Shown: positions 33,433-43,211 of the stretch, piece by piece
How positions within the stretch are numbered: position 1 is the first letter of the stretch
Layout: each line of letters begins with the position of its first letter
Assembly (NCBI GenBank): GCA_022836615.1
Contig: MU405214.1
Location: forward strand, 310,001 to 374,000
Source: Annulohypoxylon bovei var. microspora
Lineage: Eukaryota; Ascomycota; Sordariomycetes; Xylariales; Hypoxylaceae
Direction of reading: 5' to 3'
Length of the DNA: 64,000 bases
The notes under the pieces: generated by a model
Databases searched by the model: none
What the model saw: only the letters and a program-made list of their open reading frames with translations
What the model was told of the DNA's origin: nothing
Made by a program: the position numbers and the translations under genes

Positions 33433-34326
33433 GATCGCAACTAAATGTTACGATGTAAGCTAGAGGATATTAGTCGTCAAATTGAAGGACGTGTGTCGTT
33501 GTGTGTTTCTAAGACGGTGAAAAGGTAAAGTAGTAAAATGGTGAAAAGATGAACGAGGAGATGAACGAGGAGGGAGCTAAGTTGGAGGGTGGCGAACGAG
33601 AGGCGTGGAATTTGTGTAGGGATGGATATGTGTAGCGGGATTTTTGGACAAGAATATCAGTGTCTCGTATTCCAAGGCGAACAAAGAAATAGCTGGAATA
33701 CGCGAATACTAGTACTCGTTACCCTAGTGCGCGGTTTTGGCAGTTATGGGAATGTCGTCATTTAACTTATATAGTTGAAGGACGACGGAGGGTTTTGCAT
33801 GATGATTATTGTAAACGATCATTGATTATTGAGGAAAACAAACCTTGGAAGAGTGATTAGGGTGAAAATGACCGACGGTGTTTCTTTCGTAGCAAGCACT
33901 AATATCACGATACTTTCTTAAATAATTGTGATGTTTGTGATGTTGAGAGTGGATAAGTTGATGTTCTAACGGGATTGATTTAATGGTACGAATATAATGG
34001 CCATTGACCTCGATGGTGGGGCACGATTCTTATCTAATCTAAACCTTATTTTGTTTCCTACCAATCAAAAAATACCCATCAACTAAGTACATGATCCACT
34101 ACATTAGGTAAGCCACTGCCTGTTCGCGGCTAAGCAGCTCATTTACCGATTTACATCATTCTTTGACTTGAACACGAGCCGCGTTCTGCCTTTCTACCTT
34201 CAAACCGTCCCACAACATCCAACAATTTACTTACCACTTAACCACTTAACACACTAACACCAATCGAAAACCCCCAAATCCTAGATCTTATAACTACTTC
34301 GAATATAATTGGACACATCTGTCAAG
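33433..34326. promoter_or_regulatory. Divergent promoter, CCCH protein / TFIIF beta
   Basis: 894 bp between opposing start codons. The right end is C- and A-rich with CCACTTAACC-type repeats just before the TFG2 start, as in many fungal leaders. No named binding site recognised. Confidence 0.45.
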
Positions 34327-35640
34327 ATGGCTACCCCTCGGGTCAAACCCGAGCCGGGAATCAAGCCCGAACCTGGCGTCAAGCTGGAACAGGATGATGT
34401 TGGTCGCTCTCCCGCAGCTATGTCTGAGGATGACATCTACGAAGATGCTGGTGACCTCGAATTCTACGATCCGAACAACATTAGCGATTCATCTGCATAC
34501 TTAACTCATGTGCCCAAATACCTCTACGATGCGTGGGCACATCTCGATGATGATGCTGAGATTCGTATCGGTACTATGCGTAGATGGGATGAACGGGGTC
34601 CGAATGGAGAAGTCAAGGTGAATCGCCAGTTAACATCGCGTGATACATATAGTCATAATAATTCTAACTTATCGTTCGCAGCAACGTATGGCGGTCTTGT
34701 TAGACCATAACCTCGCTCCTCATCAGCAGTTACCCAAGGAGTATAACCTCGACATAAAGGATATGAACCTTACGAACACATTTCTATTTACCGAGCAAGA
34801 CCTTCCAGGATTCAAGTCCAAGGCACAGGGGGCCAACAGTGATATACCCGCATTTCTTCGTCCGAAGCCAGCGCCTCGCGACAATGCGCAGCAAGATGGT
34901 GACAAGCGCGGCCAGAAGAAACGATATCAACCCTACTATCGAAAGGCTATACCCAGTTAGTGACACCTTTGCCTACTACTACCACCACGTGCAATATCCC
35001 GTCCGATTACTAATAAGTCGCAGAGAAAACTGTCCTTCAAGGCCGATTCCGTCACGAGTTGAATTGTCAACCTGTCTGGACGCCGGAGACCAGACATTGG
35101 CTGAACATCCGAAACAACGATGCTATGAAGCCCAAGGCAACTACTACACTCACTTCCTCTGCCAGACCTACCAATCTCATCCAGGCTGGCGCTCACGTCT
35201 CCAGCGATAAGTTTAGCAACTTTGTCGTAAGTGTTGCATTCGTTCTTATATCCAATTCTTGGTGGTCTAACATGTTTTAGCGTACCGGTCCGGAGACAAA
35301 GAAGGGAGGCAAGAAGCAGAGGGAAGAGAAGGCTGCCCGTCTACCGAAAAGCGACGTACGCGACAGAATCTTCGAGTGTTTCGAACGTTACAATTACTGG
35401 TCTATGCGAGCTTTTAGAAATGAACTACACCAGCCGGAGGCGTGGCTACGCGAGAACTTGGAGGAGATCGCAATCCTCCACAAAACTGGACCATTTGCCA
35501 ACCAGTGGGAACTTAACGCCGATCACAGAGGAGCACTCAACATTCTCAAGGCTGATGGTGTCGCACCTGATGCCGCACCTGAAGGTGAAGGCGAAGGAGA
35601 CGCATCCGAGTCTGACGCGGAGATGGAGGATGTTATTTAG
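34327..35640 (+). CDS. TFG2: Transcription initiation factor TFIIF subunit beta
   Basis: Four exons, 34327-34617, 34682-34955, 35024-35226 and 35281-35640, give 375 residues. Introns are 54-68 bp and phases agree. The ATG at 34327 is the first in frame; the N-terminus carries KPEPG repeats, a possible sumoylation-rich tail. The dimerisation domain begins LTHVPKYLYDAWAHLDDDAEIRIG (about residue 59). The central linker ends RYQPYYRKAIPKKTVLQGRFRHEL. The C-terminal winged-helix domain contains SDVRDRIFECFERYNYWSMRAF and ends acidic. TFIIF binds RNA polymerase II, stabilises the preinitiation complex and helps start-site selection. The layout is complete. It shares a divergent promoter with the CCCH gene. 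Confidence 0.95.
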
Positions 35641-36301
35641 CATGATTGAGGCGCGAGAGGGGCATCGGCTGAAGGCAACGATACCTGTAGGATTCAGTAC
35701 ACGGAAAAGGAGTTACGGTATCTTTTACGACTGCATCAACGATGCAGATTTCCTTGTACCATAAATGATACCCTCGGCGTCGCAACCAGGACTGAGGTTT
35801 ACTGGCTGTCGCCTACAGAAGCTCGAACTAGCATAATCACTTCTGCATAAGGAACTCTACAGGGTTTATAAAACGAGTTTCTATTGTGGTTTGCAATATG
35901 AAAACTTGCATTCCTTGGCTAATTTTGCGAGTGATTCTAGATATAATTATCCTCTGACGTATGTACTATATAGTACCTATTTCTCCATGTCTTGGCGAGC
36001 AAACATAATCCACTACTTCTAAAGTAGACCAATGACTTAAATAGAAGTCCCTTCTCCCATTCAAGAAACTTGCCTATGAAATAGAATCAAATTTATGTCA
36101 TAACCCCTTTTAGTATCAGTCACATGGACCTTGTTACTAAGTCTCACAAGCTATCCCCGCAATCCTCACGAACCCCAACCCACAACCATCCCCTTTTCTC
36201 CTTTTCTCCACCTCCCCATCGTCATCCTGTTACCTCGCATACATACCTACATCCTACCTACCTAACTACCTACCTAGCTTAGGTAATACGCATACCTCAC
36301 A
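35641..36301. other. Intergenic region, HAD gene promoter
   Basis: 661 bp between two plus-strand genes. Just before the HAD start codon (36240-36291) is a dense cluster of CATACATACCTACATCCTACC-like units, a strong instance of the dispersed motif, here in the probable 5' leader. A pyrimidine-rich tract lies at 36180-36230. Confidence 0.5.
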
Positions 36302-37171
36302 ATGAGCATCTTCCTAGACTTCGACGGCACCATCACATCCAAGGACACCGTCGGCGAGCTCGCCAACTTCGCGCTGCGCGTCCGCGCATCCGAGGGCCAG
36401 GACCTCAAGCGCGAGTGGGACCGCGTGGTCGCCGCGTACGTCGACGACCACGGCGCCCACGTCGACAACTACGACCCGCACCCGGATTCGCGCAGCCTGC
36501 CCGAGCACGAGGTCGCGTTCCTGCGGGGCTTGAAGACCGTGGAGAAGCGCTCGCTCGGCCGCATTAATGCGTGCGCGCTCTTCCGCGGCATCAGTCCTGC
36601 GGAGTTTAGGGAGGCGGGCAGGGGGTTGGTGGCGGAGGGCACGGTGCGACTGAGGGATGGGTTTGGGGCGTTTGTGGAGGGCAGGAGGAGCGAGGGGTGG
36701 AGGGTCTGGGTTCTGAGCGTCAATTGGAGCTCCGCGTTTATCGAGGGCGCGTGTGGGGAGCTGGACGGGATCGAGGTTATTGCGAATGATGTGCGCGAGG
36801 ATGGGTCGATTGCTGGGCCGGCGGTGTTGAATCCGCATTCATCCGGGAGCAGCGAAGGCTCTGGGGAACCGAGGAACCTGACAAACTCGCGGGATAAATT
36901 GGACGCCATGGAAGCCGTGCTCGCAGCCGAGGGCCTATCCGCGAAACCGTCGGTTTACTTCGGTGACTCGACTACGGATCTGGAATGCCTACTCGCTGCG
37001 GACCTAGGGTTCGTTATTTCGGATAAGGATGACTCGTCGCTGTTGAAGACGCTTAGGAGGATAGGCAAGGAGGTGCCTCATATACGAGATGATGATCAGA
37101 GTACCACGAGTAAGCTTGCGTGGACTTCGAATTATGAGGATATACCGGAGGATAGGTTTGTCCTTAGTTGA
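36302..37171 (+). CDS. HAD-superfamily phosphatase-like protein
   Basis: Single exon, 289 residues, ATG in a good context (CACAATGAG). All four HAD motifs are visible: motif I DFDGT at 6-10 (nucleophile D6, acid/base D8); motif II serine in LSVNWS near 138; motif III lysine in NSRDKLDAM near 200; motif IV GDSTTDLECLL near 224. It belongs with phosphoserine-phosphatase-like fungal proteins; substrate is unknown. It is likely cytosolic, with no signal peptide. The first half of the gene is strikingly GC-rich at third positions and the last quarter is not. It is a stand-alone gene on the plus strand. Confidence 0.85.
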   Translation: MSIFLDFDGTITSKDTVGELANFALRVRASEGQDLKREWDRVVAAYVDDHGAHVDNYDPHPDSRSLPEHEVAFLRGLKTVEKRSLGRINACALFRGISPAEFREAGRGLVAEGTVRLRDGFGAFVEGRRSEGWRVWVLSVNWSSAFIEGACGELDGIEVIANDVREDGSIAGPAVLNPHSSGSSEGSGEPRNLTNSRDKLDAMEAVLAAEGLSAKPSVYFGDSTTDLECLLAADLGFVISDKDDSSLLKTLRRIGKEVPHIRDDDQSTTSKLAWTSNYEDIPEDRFVLS

Positions 37172-38368
37172 CCCAAATGAAAACTAGCGATAGTTCCTAT
37201 GTGTGATGTAGCATAATACTCTTCAACGCGGAAACTGTCTTATACTCTGAAGCTACCGCACAGGAGTCATCCATGTATTGCATGCTTCATCTATCTACAT
37301 AAGCAAATCTTAAAGGCGATTTTGTAATCAGTTGAGATATAAATCATTAAACAGAATCTGGTAATAGAAAGGGACTTGGCAGGGGCTTGGCGAGGACTTC
37401 AGGGCCAAGTGTAATAGATCATCGAGACTAGGACGAGAGTTGAACAAGAGCCCCTATTCCATGCTTTATTCAAAGGGGTGTATTTTTACCCACGTTACTA
37501 CTATAATATAGCTAGTTTAAGTCTCTTGAAATAGCTCTCTATTTAGTCTTATCATAGATCAGTTATGTTCATTTTAGCACGACTTGGCTCCTCGATTTTG
37601 CAGTTTCTTTCATGGATTAGGTATTTGTCTCCTATGGTGCCCGGACGTCTGCCCTTCACATTCATTAGCTCTATGGCTACAGGCAACAGTACCTAGGTAG
37701 ACTCAATTACTCTGAGCTGGTGACATATGAATTGAGTAGCATATTCCTACCATTATATTCATGTCGAACTATTAGATATAATGAGAATCGTTGCTTTAGG
37801 GGTAGCAAGCAAGTCGAGTCAGAGGTTATTGGGTCGGAACAAAAGCTAAGAAAGCCATGGATCTATTCCAATTTCCTCAGTTTGATATATGAATAATGCA
37901 TCCATGAGTTTGCGATGAGTGACTGTTAGCTATATAGTTACCTACCTAACTCATTACCACTCACGTTTTACCCCTGAATGGTTTCCATAAACTCTATTCA
38001 AACTTGGTAGTACGATTCTGGCAATACGTCAAACAGAGGTAGCACAAGTTGCCGTGGTCTTTTGACCGTGGCATCATGACCATAGCTCATAGTCCCCATA
38101 CAAAAGCATCGGCTTCTTATTAGTTGTGCTTCACGTATCCCTGACGTTAGTGATGAGCTGGATCACAACAATGATACAAACCTCAATCACAACTAAACCC
38201 TATATGATGACTTTAAGGAGTCTTTCCATGTTGCTATAAATGAAATTTCATCCTTTTCTTGCCGACTTCCTGCCATCCGATAAAGAAGCCTTTCCAAAAT
38301 CCTAATGTTCGTAACTTTCTTTACTCTGAGATCATCATATATTCTGACACTGGTCCGGTGATGTCAAC
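37172..38368. other. Intergenic region
   Basis: 1.2 kb of AT-rich sequence without a supported gene. Contains TACCTAGGTA near 37691 and other copies of the dispersed motif (37938-37950). Confidence 0.45.
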
Positions 38369-39511
38369 ATGAATAGAAGAGATTTTCTCGAAAGATTCGA
38401 TCGAGCTGAACGGCGTCCGGCACCAGCTGAACCTTTCTGTTCTCGTATCCTTCCTGGAGGTGAGATTGATTCTCTTGCGATAATGCTTCCGCCCAGCAAC
38501 CTATTGTCTTATGCTAGCCTGCGTCGTCATGGAATACCATATGGACTGCATTATGGACCACGCTATGGGCCCCAATATGAACCACCGCCTCAGTACGAAC
38601 CCGTAGTACATAATTATCCGCAGCCACCGCCCCCTGAATATCGAAGTCCCCCCCAACTCAGACACAGCTGGCGACCCAGCATCGAACCCCCTCCCGTACA
38701 CCATTCAAACTACCGGCAAATTGAACCACCCCCAGAACACCATTTAACCTACAACCACCACGAGCCATCCTCCCCCCAGGTCCTCCGCCCCTTCCCGCAC
38801 CACCCGCGCTGGCTACCCAACATGCGCCCCCACTCCCCGCGGCACGACCACCGGCAGCCCCCCATGCCCGTGATCACAACACCCATCGACCTGCAGGAGC
38901 GGCCCGAGCACACGACCTTCGGCAGCGAGGCAGAACTACGCGCGCGGCTCACCGGCGTCTTCCGCCCTGCCGTCGGGGTCGTCGGGCGGCGCGTGCAGGA
39001 GCACCTAGGGCTGGCCGAGCAGCCGCAGGTGAAGTTCGACCTGTACCCGGTGCAGGTGGACGAGCGGGGGCAGTCGCCGGCGCTGCGGTGGCGAACGCTG
39101 TCGCGCGGCCCCGTGTTCGCTGTCACGCTGCCGGGCGGCGGGACCCCCTCGGCCCGGCTGCAGGACGTGAGCGACGCGCTGCGCGACGCGCTCGCCGCGT
39201 ACCCCAACGCCTGGTACCGCCAGGCCGGCTACGTGTTCCGCGAGTCGCGGCGGGCGCGCCGCGACCCCGGCGAGCCCAGGAGGCGGTTCTGGGTCCCGCC
39301 CGCGTGCGTGTACAAGTTCTCGCGCACGCGGCAGTGCTACTACGCGCTGTTCGTCGAGGTCGCCGAGGAGAATGTTTCCGAGCTGGACGCCTTCCACGAT
39401 TACGGCGATACGAGCGAGGACGACCAGGGCGCGCTGGTGAATGAGATGTGGGAGGATGTGCGGATAAGGAATTCGATGGGGCTTTTTGATGTGGGGAGCG
39501 GCTACTTATGA
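38369..39511 (+). CDS. Proline/histidine/tyrosine-rich orphan protein
   Basis: Single exon, 380 residues, starting at a true ATG (MNRRDFLERFDRAERR). Residues 50-175 are low-complexity, rich in P, H and Y with degenerate repeats of the type YGPRYGPQYEPPPQYEP and EPPPEHH. Residues 185-370 look folded: an Arg-rich segment, VKFDLYPVQVDERG, LSRGPVFAVTLPGGG, LRDALAAYPNAWYRQAGYVFRES, RRFWVPPACVYKFSRTRQCYYALFVEVAEE and a short acidic tail. I recognise no family. Base composition changes sharply: the first third is ordinary and the rest is extremely GC-rich at third positions. A lineage-specific gene or recent gain is possible. Uninterrupted length and ordered codons support a real gene. Confidence 0.7.
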   Translation: MNRRDFLERFDRAERRPAPAEPFCSRILPGGEIDSLAIMLPPSNLLSYASLRRHGIPYGLHYGPRYGPQYEPPPQYEPVVHNYPQPPPPEYRSPPQLRHSWRPSIEPPPVHHSNYRQIEPPPEHHLTYNHHEPSSPQVLRPFPHHPRWLPNMRPHSPRHDHRQPPMPVITTPIDLQERPEHTTFGSEAELRARLTGVFRPAVGVVGRRVQEHLGLAEQPQVKFDLYPVQVDERGQSPALRWRTLSRGPVFAVTLPGGGTPSARLQDVSDALRDALAAYPNAWYRQAGYVFRESRRARRDPGEPRRRFWVPPACVYKFSRTRQCYYALFVEVAEENVSELDAFHDYGDTSEDDQGALVNEMWEDVRIRNSMGLFDVGSGYL

Positions 39512-40066
39512 TGCTGGGCTTGGATTAAAGGGGCGTGGAGAGATTTGGGGTAGAGGCGGGAATTCAGGGGGGGAGTATGCAGGTTGCTTTGGGATTGGGA
39601 TACCCCTTTGATGTGATTCTGGTTTAATATTATTAATAATACAGATTGATGTAGTAATTCTCGAATATACTTGTCGTCTTCTCGCAACACCATGTTTTCA
39701 GATCCCGGCATCCATGCTTCTCTAGACAATGTCTTTCAGGGTAACAATGGATTGTAATTCCACAGTAAGCTAGCATTCATACACCACCATAAAAATCGGA
39801 TTAAGACAAGAAAAACAAAGAACTTATATTCAGGGGGCAAACGGCATCAAAGAAAAGATGAAACAAGTCCATTGTCAACTGAAGCCCATATAATGCCGGT
39901 AGTCTCTTCTCGGATTTTCCATCTAGGTTTCTATATCATTCGTTCAATATTTCGCATATCAACACCCAAAAGACAGGTAAGTTCTAGTAACCCTTAACCT
40001 CCATTAGAATTTACTCTGCCAGGGTCTCTGCCTACCCAGATATCTAGCTATCGCTCAAGTAAGAAA
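39512..40066. other. Intergenic region
   Basis: About 550 bp between two plus-strand orphan genes. Nothing recognised apart from T-rich sequence likely to be a 3' UTR on the left. Confidence 0.5.
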
Positions 40067-40492
40067 ATGTGCCCCTTTCGCAAGACCATTTACCAATGCA
40101 ATCACTCCGTTATCTCACCCTTGCCTTTACAACCCTGCCAGGAGCAGAAAGACTACAAGTCAGGCCTGAGGTCAGAGCCGTGCACTACAACAGAGACTCA
40201 CAGGCGGAATAATATCAAGGTTCCACATCTCTGTCCCCCTTGTCATGAGCGCAAGATAACCATCGACAAGCAGTTTGACTCGGTAAAGGAACGTTTAGCA
40301 AAGCTAAAGGAGGAGCTTAAGAAGAAGCATGACCAATGCTTAGATCATTTAGATGAAGCGGGTTTACATCCCAAGGAGGGTTCACCGTCATCTTCGCCGC
40401 CTAATCCGTCTATTGATGCTGCTGAAGAATTTCTGAAGAAAAAAAGGCAGGAAGAGCATGCACACCTGATGATGTTCTGGGATTATCGGTAA
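40067..40492 (+). CDS. Small Cys-rich protein with C-terminal coiled coil
   Basis: The frame from ATG 40067 encodes 141 residues. The start MCPFRKTIYQCNH resembles a loose class of fungal proteins that begin MC and continue Y-x-C-x-H, with spaced cysteines (2, 11, 24, 39, 56, 59) and H13 and H60; zinc binding is possible. Residues 68-95 form a Lys/Glu-rich coiled coil (DSVKERLAKLKEELKKKHDQ). The frame ends GATTATCGG TAA, but the last bases also make a good donor (CG|GTAAGT); splicing to the acceptor CCAG near 40719 would replace the stop with about 14 more residues ending in AKTRSL. I cannot decide between the two ends. No function known. Confidence 0.6.
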   Translation: MCPFRKTIYQCNHSVISPLPLQPCQEQKDYKSGLRSEPCTTTETHRRNNIKVPHLCPPCHERKITIDKQFDSVKERLAKLKEELKKKHDQCLDHLDEAGLHPKEGSPSSSPPNPSIDAAEEFLKKKRQEEHAHLMMFWDYR

Positions 40493-40997
40493 GTCCAGCA
40501 AAACGGGCTCTTATATAGAGTATACCTAGGTAGGTATTCATTAGTATCCGACTATCAATAAGCACTCCTATTTTACCTAATCGTAAAGGTAGGTACCATG
40601 TTTTTTATGTGACTTAATTTTTACTTCGTGTTAATTAGTATATTTACCCCTTTTTTAAACCCGTAGGTTATTGTTATTATACTATTCCTAAAACGCTACA
40701 ATTTTGCCCCCTATTCCAGGAGTCTACGAACCCAATGTCCGGCAAAGACCAGAAGCTTGTAAGCGATACCTCCGTCTTCGCGAACATACAGTAGAAACGA
40801 CTTTTTTCGTGTAGATTCTCGTTCATTGAAATTGGAAAATTAATCCAAGTATTTATATTCTACCAATTCCCAAGCACTTAGACAAATCTTAATTTTCCCT
40901 ATTAAATCACCTTCATCACATCGACATACCATCAAACAAACCAATTTAAACTGGGAACAAAACATTTAGTCTTTTTCAATCACACAGACCATCGACA

Positions 40998-41183
40998 ATG
41001 CTCGAAAACTACGGTATTTTCTTTATTATACCTATCATTGTGATAGTACTACTACTCTGGCTCGGCAACGACTCGCCCCCGATCTACCCGCCATGTCAAC
41101 CAAGGCTTGATGGCCGCGAAGGTGTAGTGATATATCGTAACCGGGAAAAAGAAAGCAATCATACCAAAACCATGAAAGAGTAG
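40998..41183 (+). CDS. Possible small single-pass membrane protein
   Basis: 61 residues from an ATG in a good context (CGACAATGCTC). The N-terminus has one hydrophobic segment (IFFIIPIIVIVLLLWLG, residues 7-23), then a hydrophilic, basic tail. The upstream sequence is leader-like (AT/CA-rich, without further ATGs for some distance). A short frame of this length can arise by chance, and I recognise no family; the clean transmembrane segment next to the start is the only support. Confidence 0.35.
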   Translation: MLENYGIFFIIPIIVIVLLLWLGNDSPPIYPPCQPRLDGREGVVIYRNREKESNHTKTMKE

Positions 41184-41460
41184 TAAAACGATCCGGGGTG
41201 GATAGATTTGATATAAGCAAACTCAAAACAGAACATCAGCAGCAGGATGGATCAATACTGCGCAAAACATGGTTCAGAGCGACGTATTTGGGACACCATT
41301 TAAGACCCGACCCTACATTGGGTGATGGCCCCGAAGTGACGTTTCGTATTCGATCTGAAATTGAATAGTGTTGTTGGGTTTGATGGACGAGAGGAGAAAT
41401 GGACGGGCTTGTAAATCAATTTTGTAACATTGTATGTTGTGTTCATAGCAAAAGGCCTAA

Positions 41461-41479
41461 GCCTTGATTCAATCAAGGC
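41461..41479. terminator. Perfect 9-bp hairpin with 1-nt loop
   Basis: GCCTTGATT and its exact reverse complement are separated by a single C, some 190 bases beyond the ARPC2 stop codon. It could mark a 3' end or processing site; in fungi hairpins are not standard terminators, so this is descriptive. Confidence 0.3.
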
Positions 41480-41670
41480 CTATCATGCTAATCTCGATAC
41501 TGTCATCATTGCATATTTCGTAAACGTGGCTATAAAACTGAGTATTGTATTGTTTGGGTGGCATTTTCGGTCAATTCGTCTTGGTATTGTTCGTTAATTG
41601 CGCATATAGAGGGTTATGGACCACACTATCGCTATTATATCTCGAAAAACTTGTTCTAGGCATTGCTGTC

Positions 41671-42900
41671 CTAAGCCTGAACTTTGAATGTTCTTCCACT
41701 CGCCGTCTTCCTCTCTTTCTCTTCGTTCTCTGGTCTCGCTCTTCGGAGTACTGTAATAATAATTAGTATTTGATGAAAGCAATGTCTGCAAATGACCTTA
41801 CCTTGTAGGAAGTCTGCGGTCCGTCTTCTCATCCGGGAGTGGATGTATGCCTATGTATCTTGTTAGCATATGAATGGGGATAGCTCTTGATCAAGATGTG
41901 CGTACCTTGGATGCTTTGATGTGGTAGTGGAAGTAGTCTCGGAAGGTCTGGATGTGGGAGATGACATCCGGCATTCGCTGGGGCGTCAAGTGTCGCGGGA
42001 ATAGAACTCTCGAAGTTAACAGAAATCCCTAGAGACCATCTAATAACGGAGCATACCAAAAGTGACATATCCAACCTCTCCACCAGAAGTAGCTTGTACA
42101 CCGGGAACCCCTTGCAACTCTAGCGGAGCATCATTCCTGAACAGAACTTGCGGTGCGTTTTGGATGGCTCTCCTTCGAGCATCGACAAACTCTTGGATGA
42201 ACACTTTTCCAAATACCCTGTCTGTTTCTTCCCTGAAGATGGTGCTGAAGATAACGGTCACGCGGTCGTGGCTCGCCTTAACGTAGATGGCTTCCTCGTC
42301 GCGGTAGTGGATAGCCATGACCTCACCGCCTTCCTGAACACCTTGCGGTGCTTCTTCCGATGTGAACTTCGAGGCGGCTTCCTTGAGCTTGTAGTGTTCC
42401 GCGTAGGCATGTTCGAATGGGGCGGCCATCGCGTTCCGTTTTAGCAAGGAGACCTTCTTGACTAGTTCATCTCGCTCTTCTGCAACGCTCGTTAACATCA
42501 AAAGAATTGATCTCGAGTAGAAGATATTATGAAATTACCCTTTTCTGCCGGTAGGTTATCCAAATCGATCAGGATAGAAAAGTTATAGCCGATCTCTGGA
42601 TCTACAACGTAGGGGCCATACTCGCGTCTGAGGACCTGCTCGGCACCATATAGGACAAGTTCTTTAAAGCATCGGATTTGAATAGATACTTGGATCTTGG
42701 TTTTAGCCTCAGGGGTCGATATATGAAAGATTACGCCGTCGAAGTCGGAAACGGTCTGGTCGATGGAAGTAGGGGGCGCTCTAAATATACTGTTAGGCTT
42801 GAAGTCGTAGAATACAAGGAACTCATTCCTCAACTCACCCATAGAGTCTCTCTTTGAGTATAGACTCTATTAAAACGTTCTGGTAATCTAGAAGCAGCAT
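41671..42900 (-). CDS. ARPC2: Arp2/3 complex subunit ARPC2 (p34-Arc)
   Basis: Six exons on the minus strand (42900-42839, 42780-42539, 42479-42057, 42006-41906, 41850-41802, 41750-41671) give 318 residues, the normal length. All five introns are 50-59 bp and phases match. The N-terminus MLLLDYQNVLIESIL is characteristic. The core contains HYRDEEAIYVKASHDRVTVI, VFGKVFIQEFVDARR and, across a splice, GYVTFVLFPRHLTPQRM. The C-terminal helix ends AYIHSRMRRRTADFLQVLNR and then ENEEKERKTASG, which binds the actin mother filament in known complexes. ARPC2 with ARPC4 forms the structural core of Arp2/3 and is needed for actin patches and endocytosis. It shares a short divergent promoter with UTP12. 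Confidence 0.96.
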
Positions 42901-43057
42901 GATGGCCGAGATTGACAGGTATACTTGCTCCTGGGCTGTGTTGGTGTTGTATGGAGCTGGACCTGAATGTTGAATGGTGTTTAAGGATGCCTTTGGTGGG
43001 GCTCAATATGCTTACATACGCAGCTACGTAGGGAAGAGGCCCGTGCGCAATTTACTG

Positions 43058-43073
43058 CGATAAGCCTTTATCG
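43058..43073. promoter_or_regulatory. Palindromic GATA-type site
   Basis: CGATAA, four bases, then TTATCG: a perfect inverted repeat. The left half with flanking bases reads GCGATAAG, one base off the PAC core of ribosome-biogenesis promoters, which may be relevant to UTP12. Confidence 0.4.
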
Positions 43074-43095
43074 GGAAAAGAGGAACTTCCAATTT

Positions 43096-43112
43096 GATAA
43101 GAATTTCTTATC
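43096..43112. promoter_or_regulatory. Palindromic GATA-type site
   Basis: GATAAGAA and TTCTTATC flank a single central T, 22 bases after the first palindrome. Two facing GATAAG sites could bind a GATA-factor dimer. Motif evidence only. Confidence 0.4.
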
Positions 43113-43211
43113 GATTGTCCTTCATAATCTGTAAAGGGAAAAAAAAGTTATGGATTGAATTTCTTAAGCTGAAGAAATTGAAACCCTCAAGGGATCAAAC
43201 CGATCGCAACA

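Larger units (their letters stand above)
40493..41670. other. Flank between the Cys-rich gene and ARPC2
   Basis: Contains a TACCTAGGTAGGTA motif (40524-40537), the small membrane ORF at 40998-41183, and a short perfect hairpin (41461-41479). The right part should hold the 3' UTR of the minus-strand ARPC2 gene. Confidence 0.45.
42901..43211. promoter_or_regulatory. Divergent promoter, ARPC2 / UTP12
   Basis: 311 bp between opposing start codons, containing two palindromes built from GATA-type sites (43058-43073 and 43096-43112). A pyrimidine-poor, A-rich stretch leads into UTP12. Confidence 0.55.
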
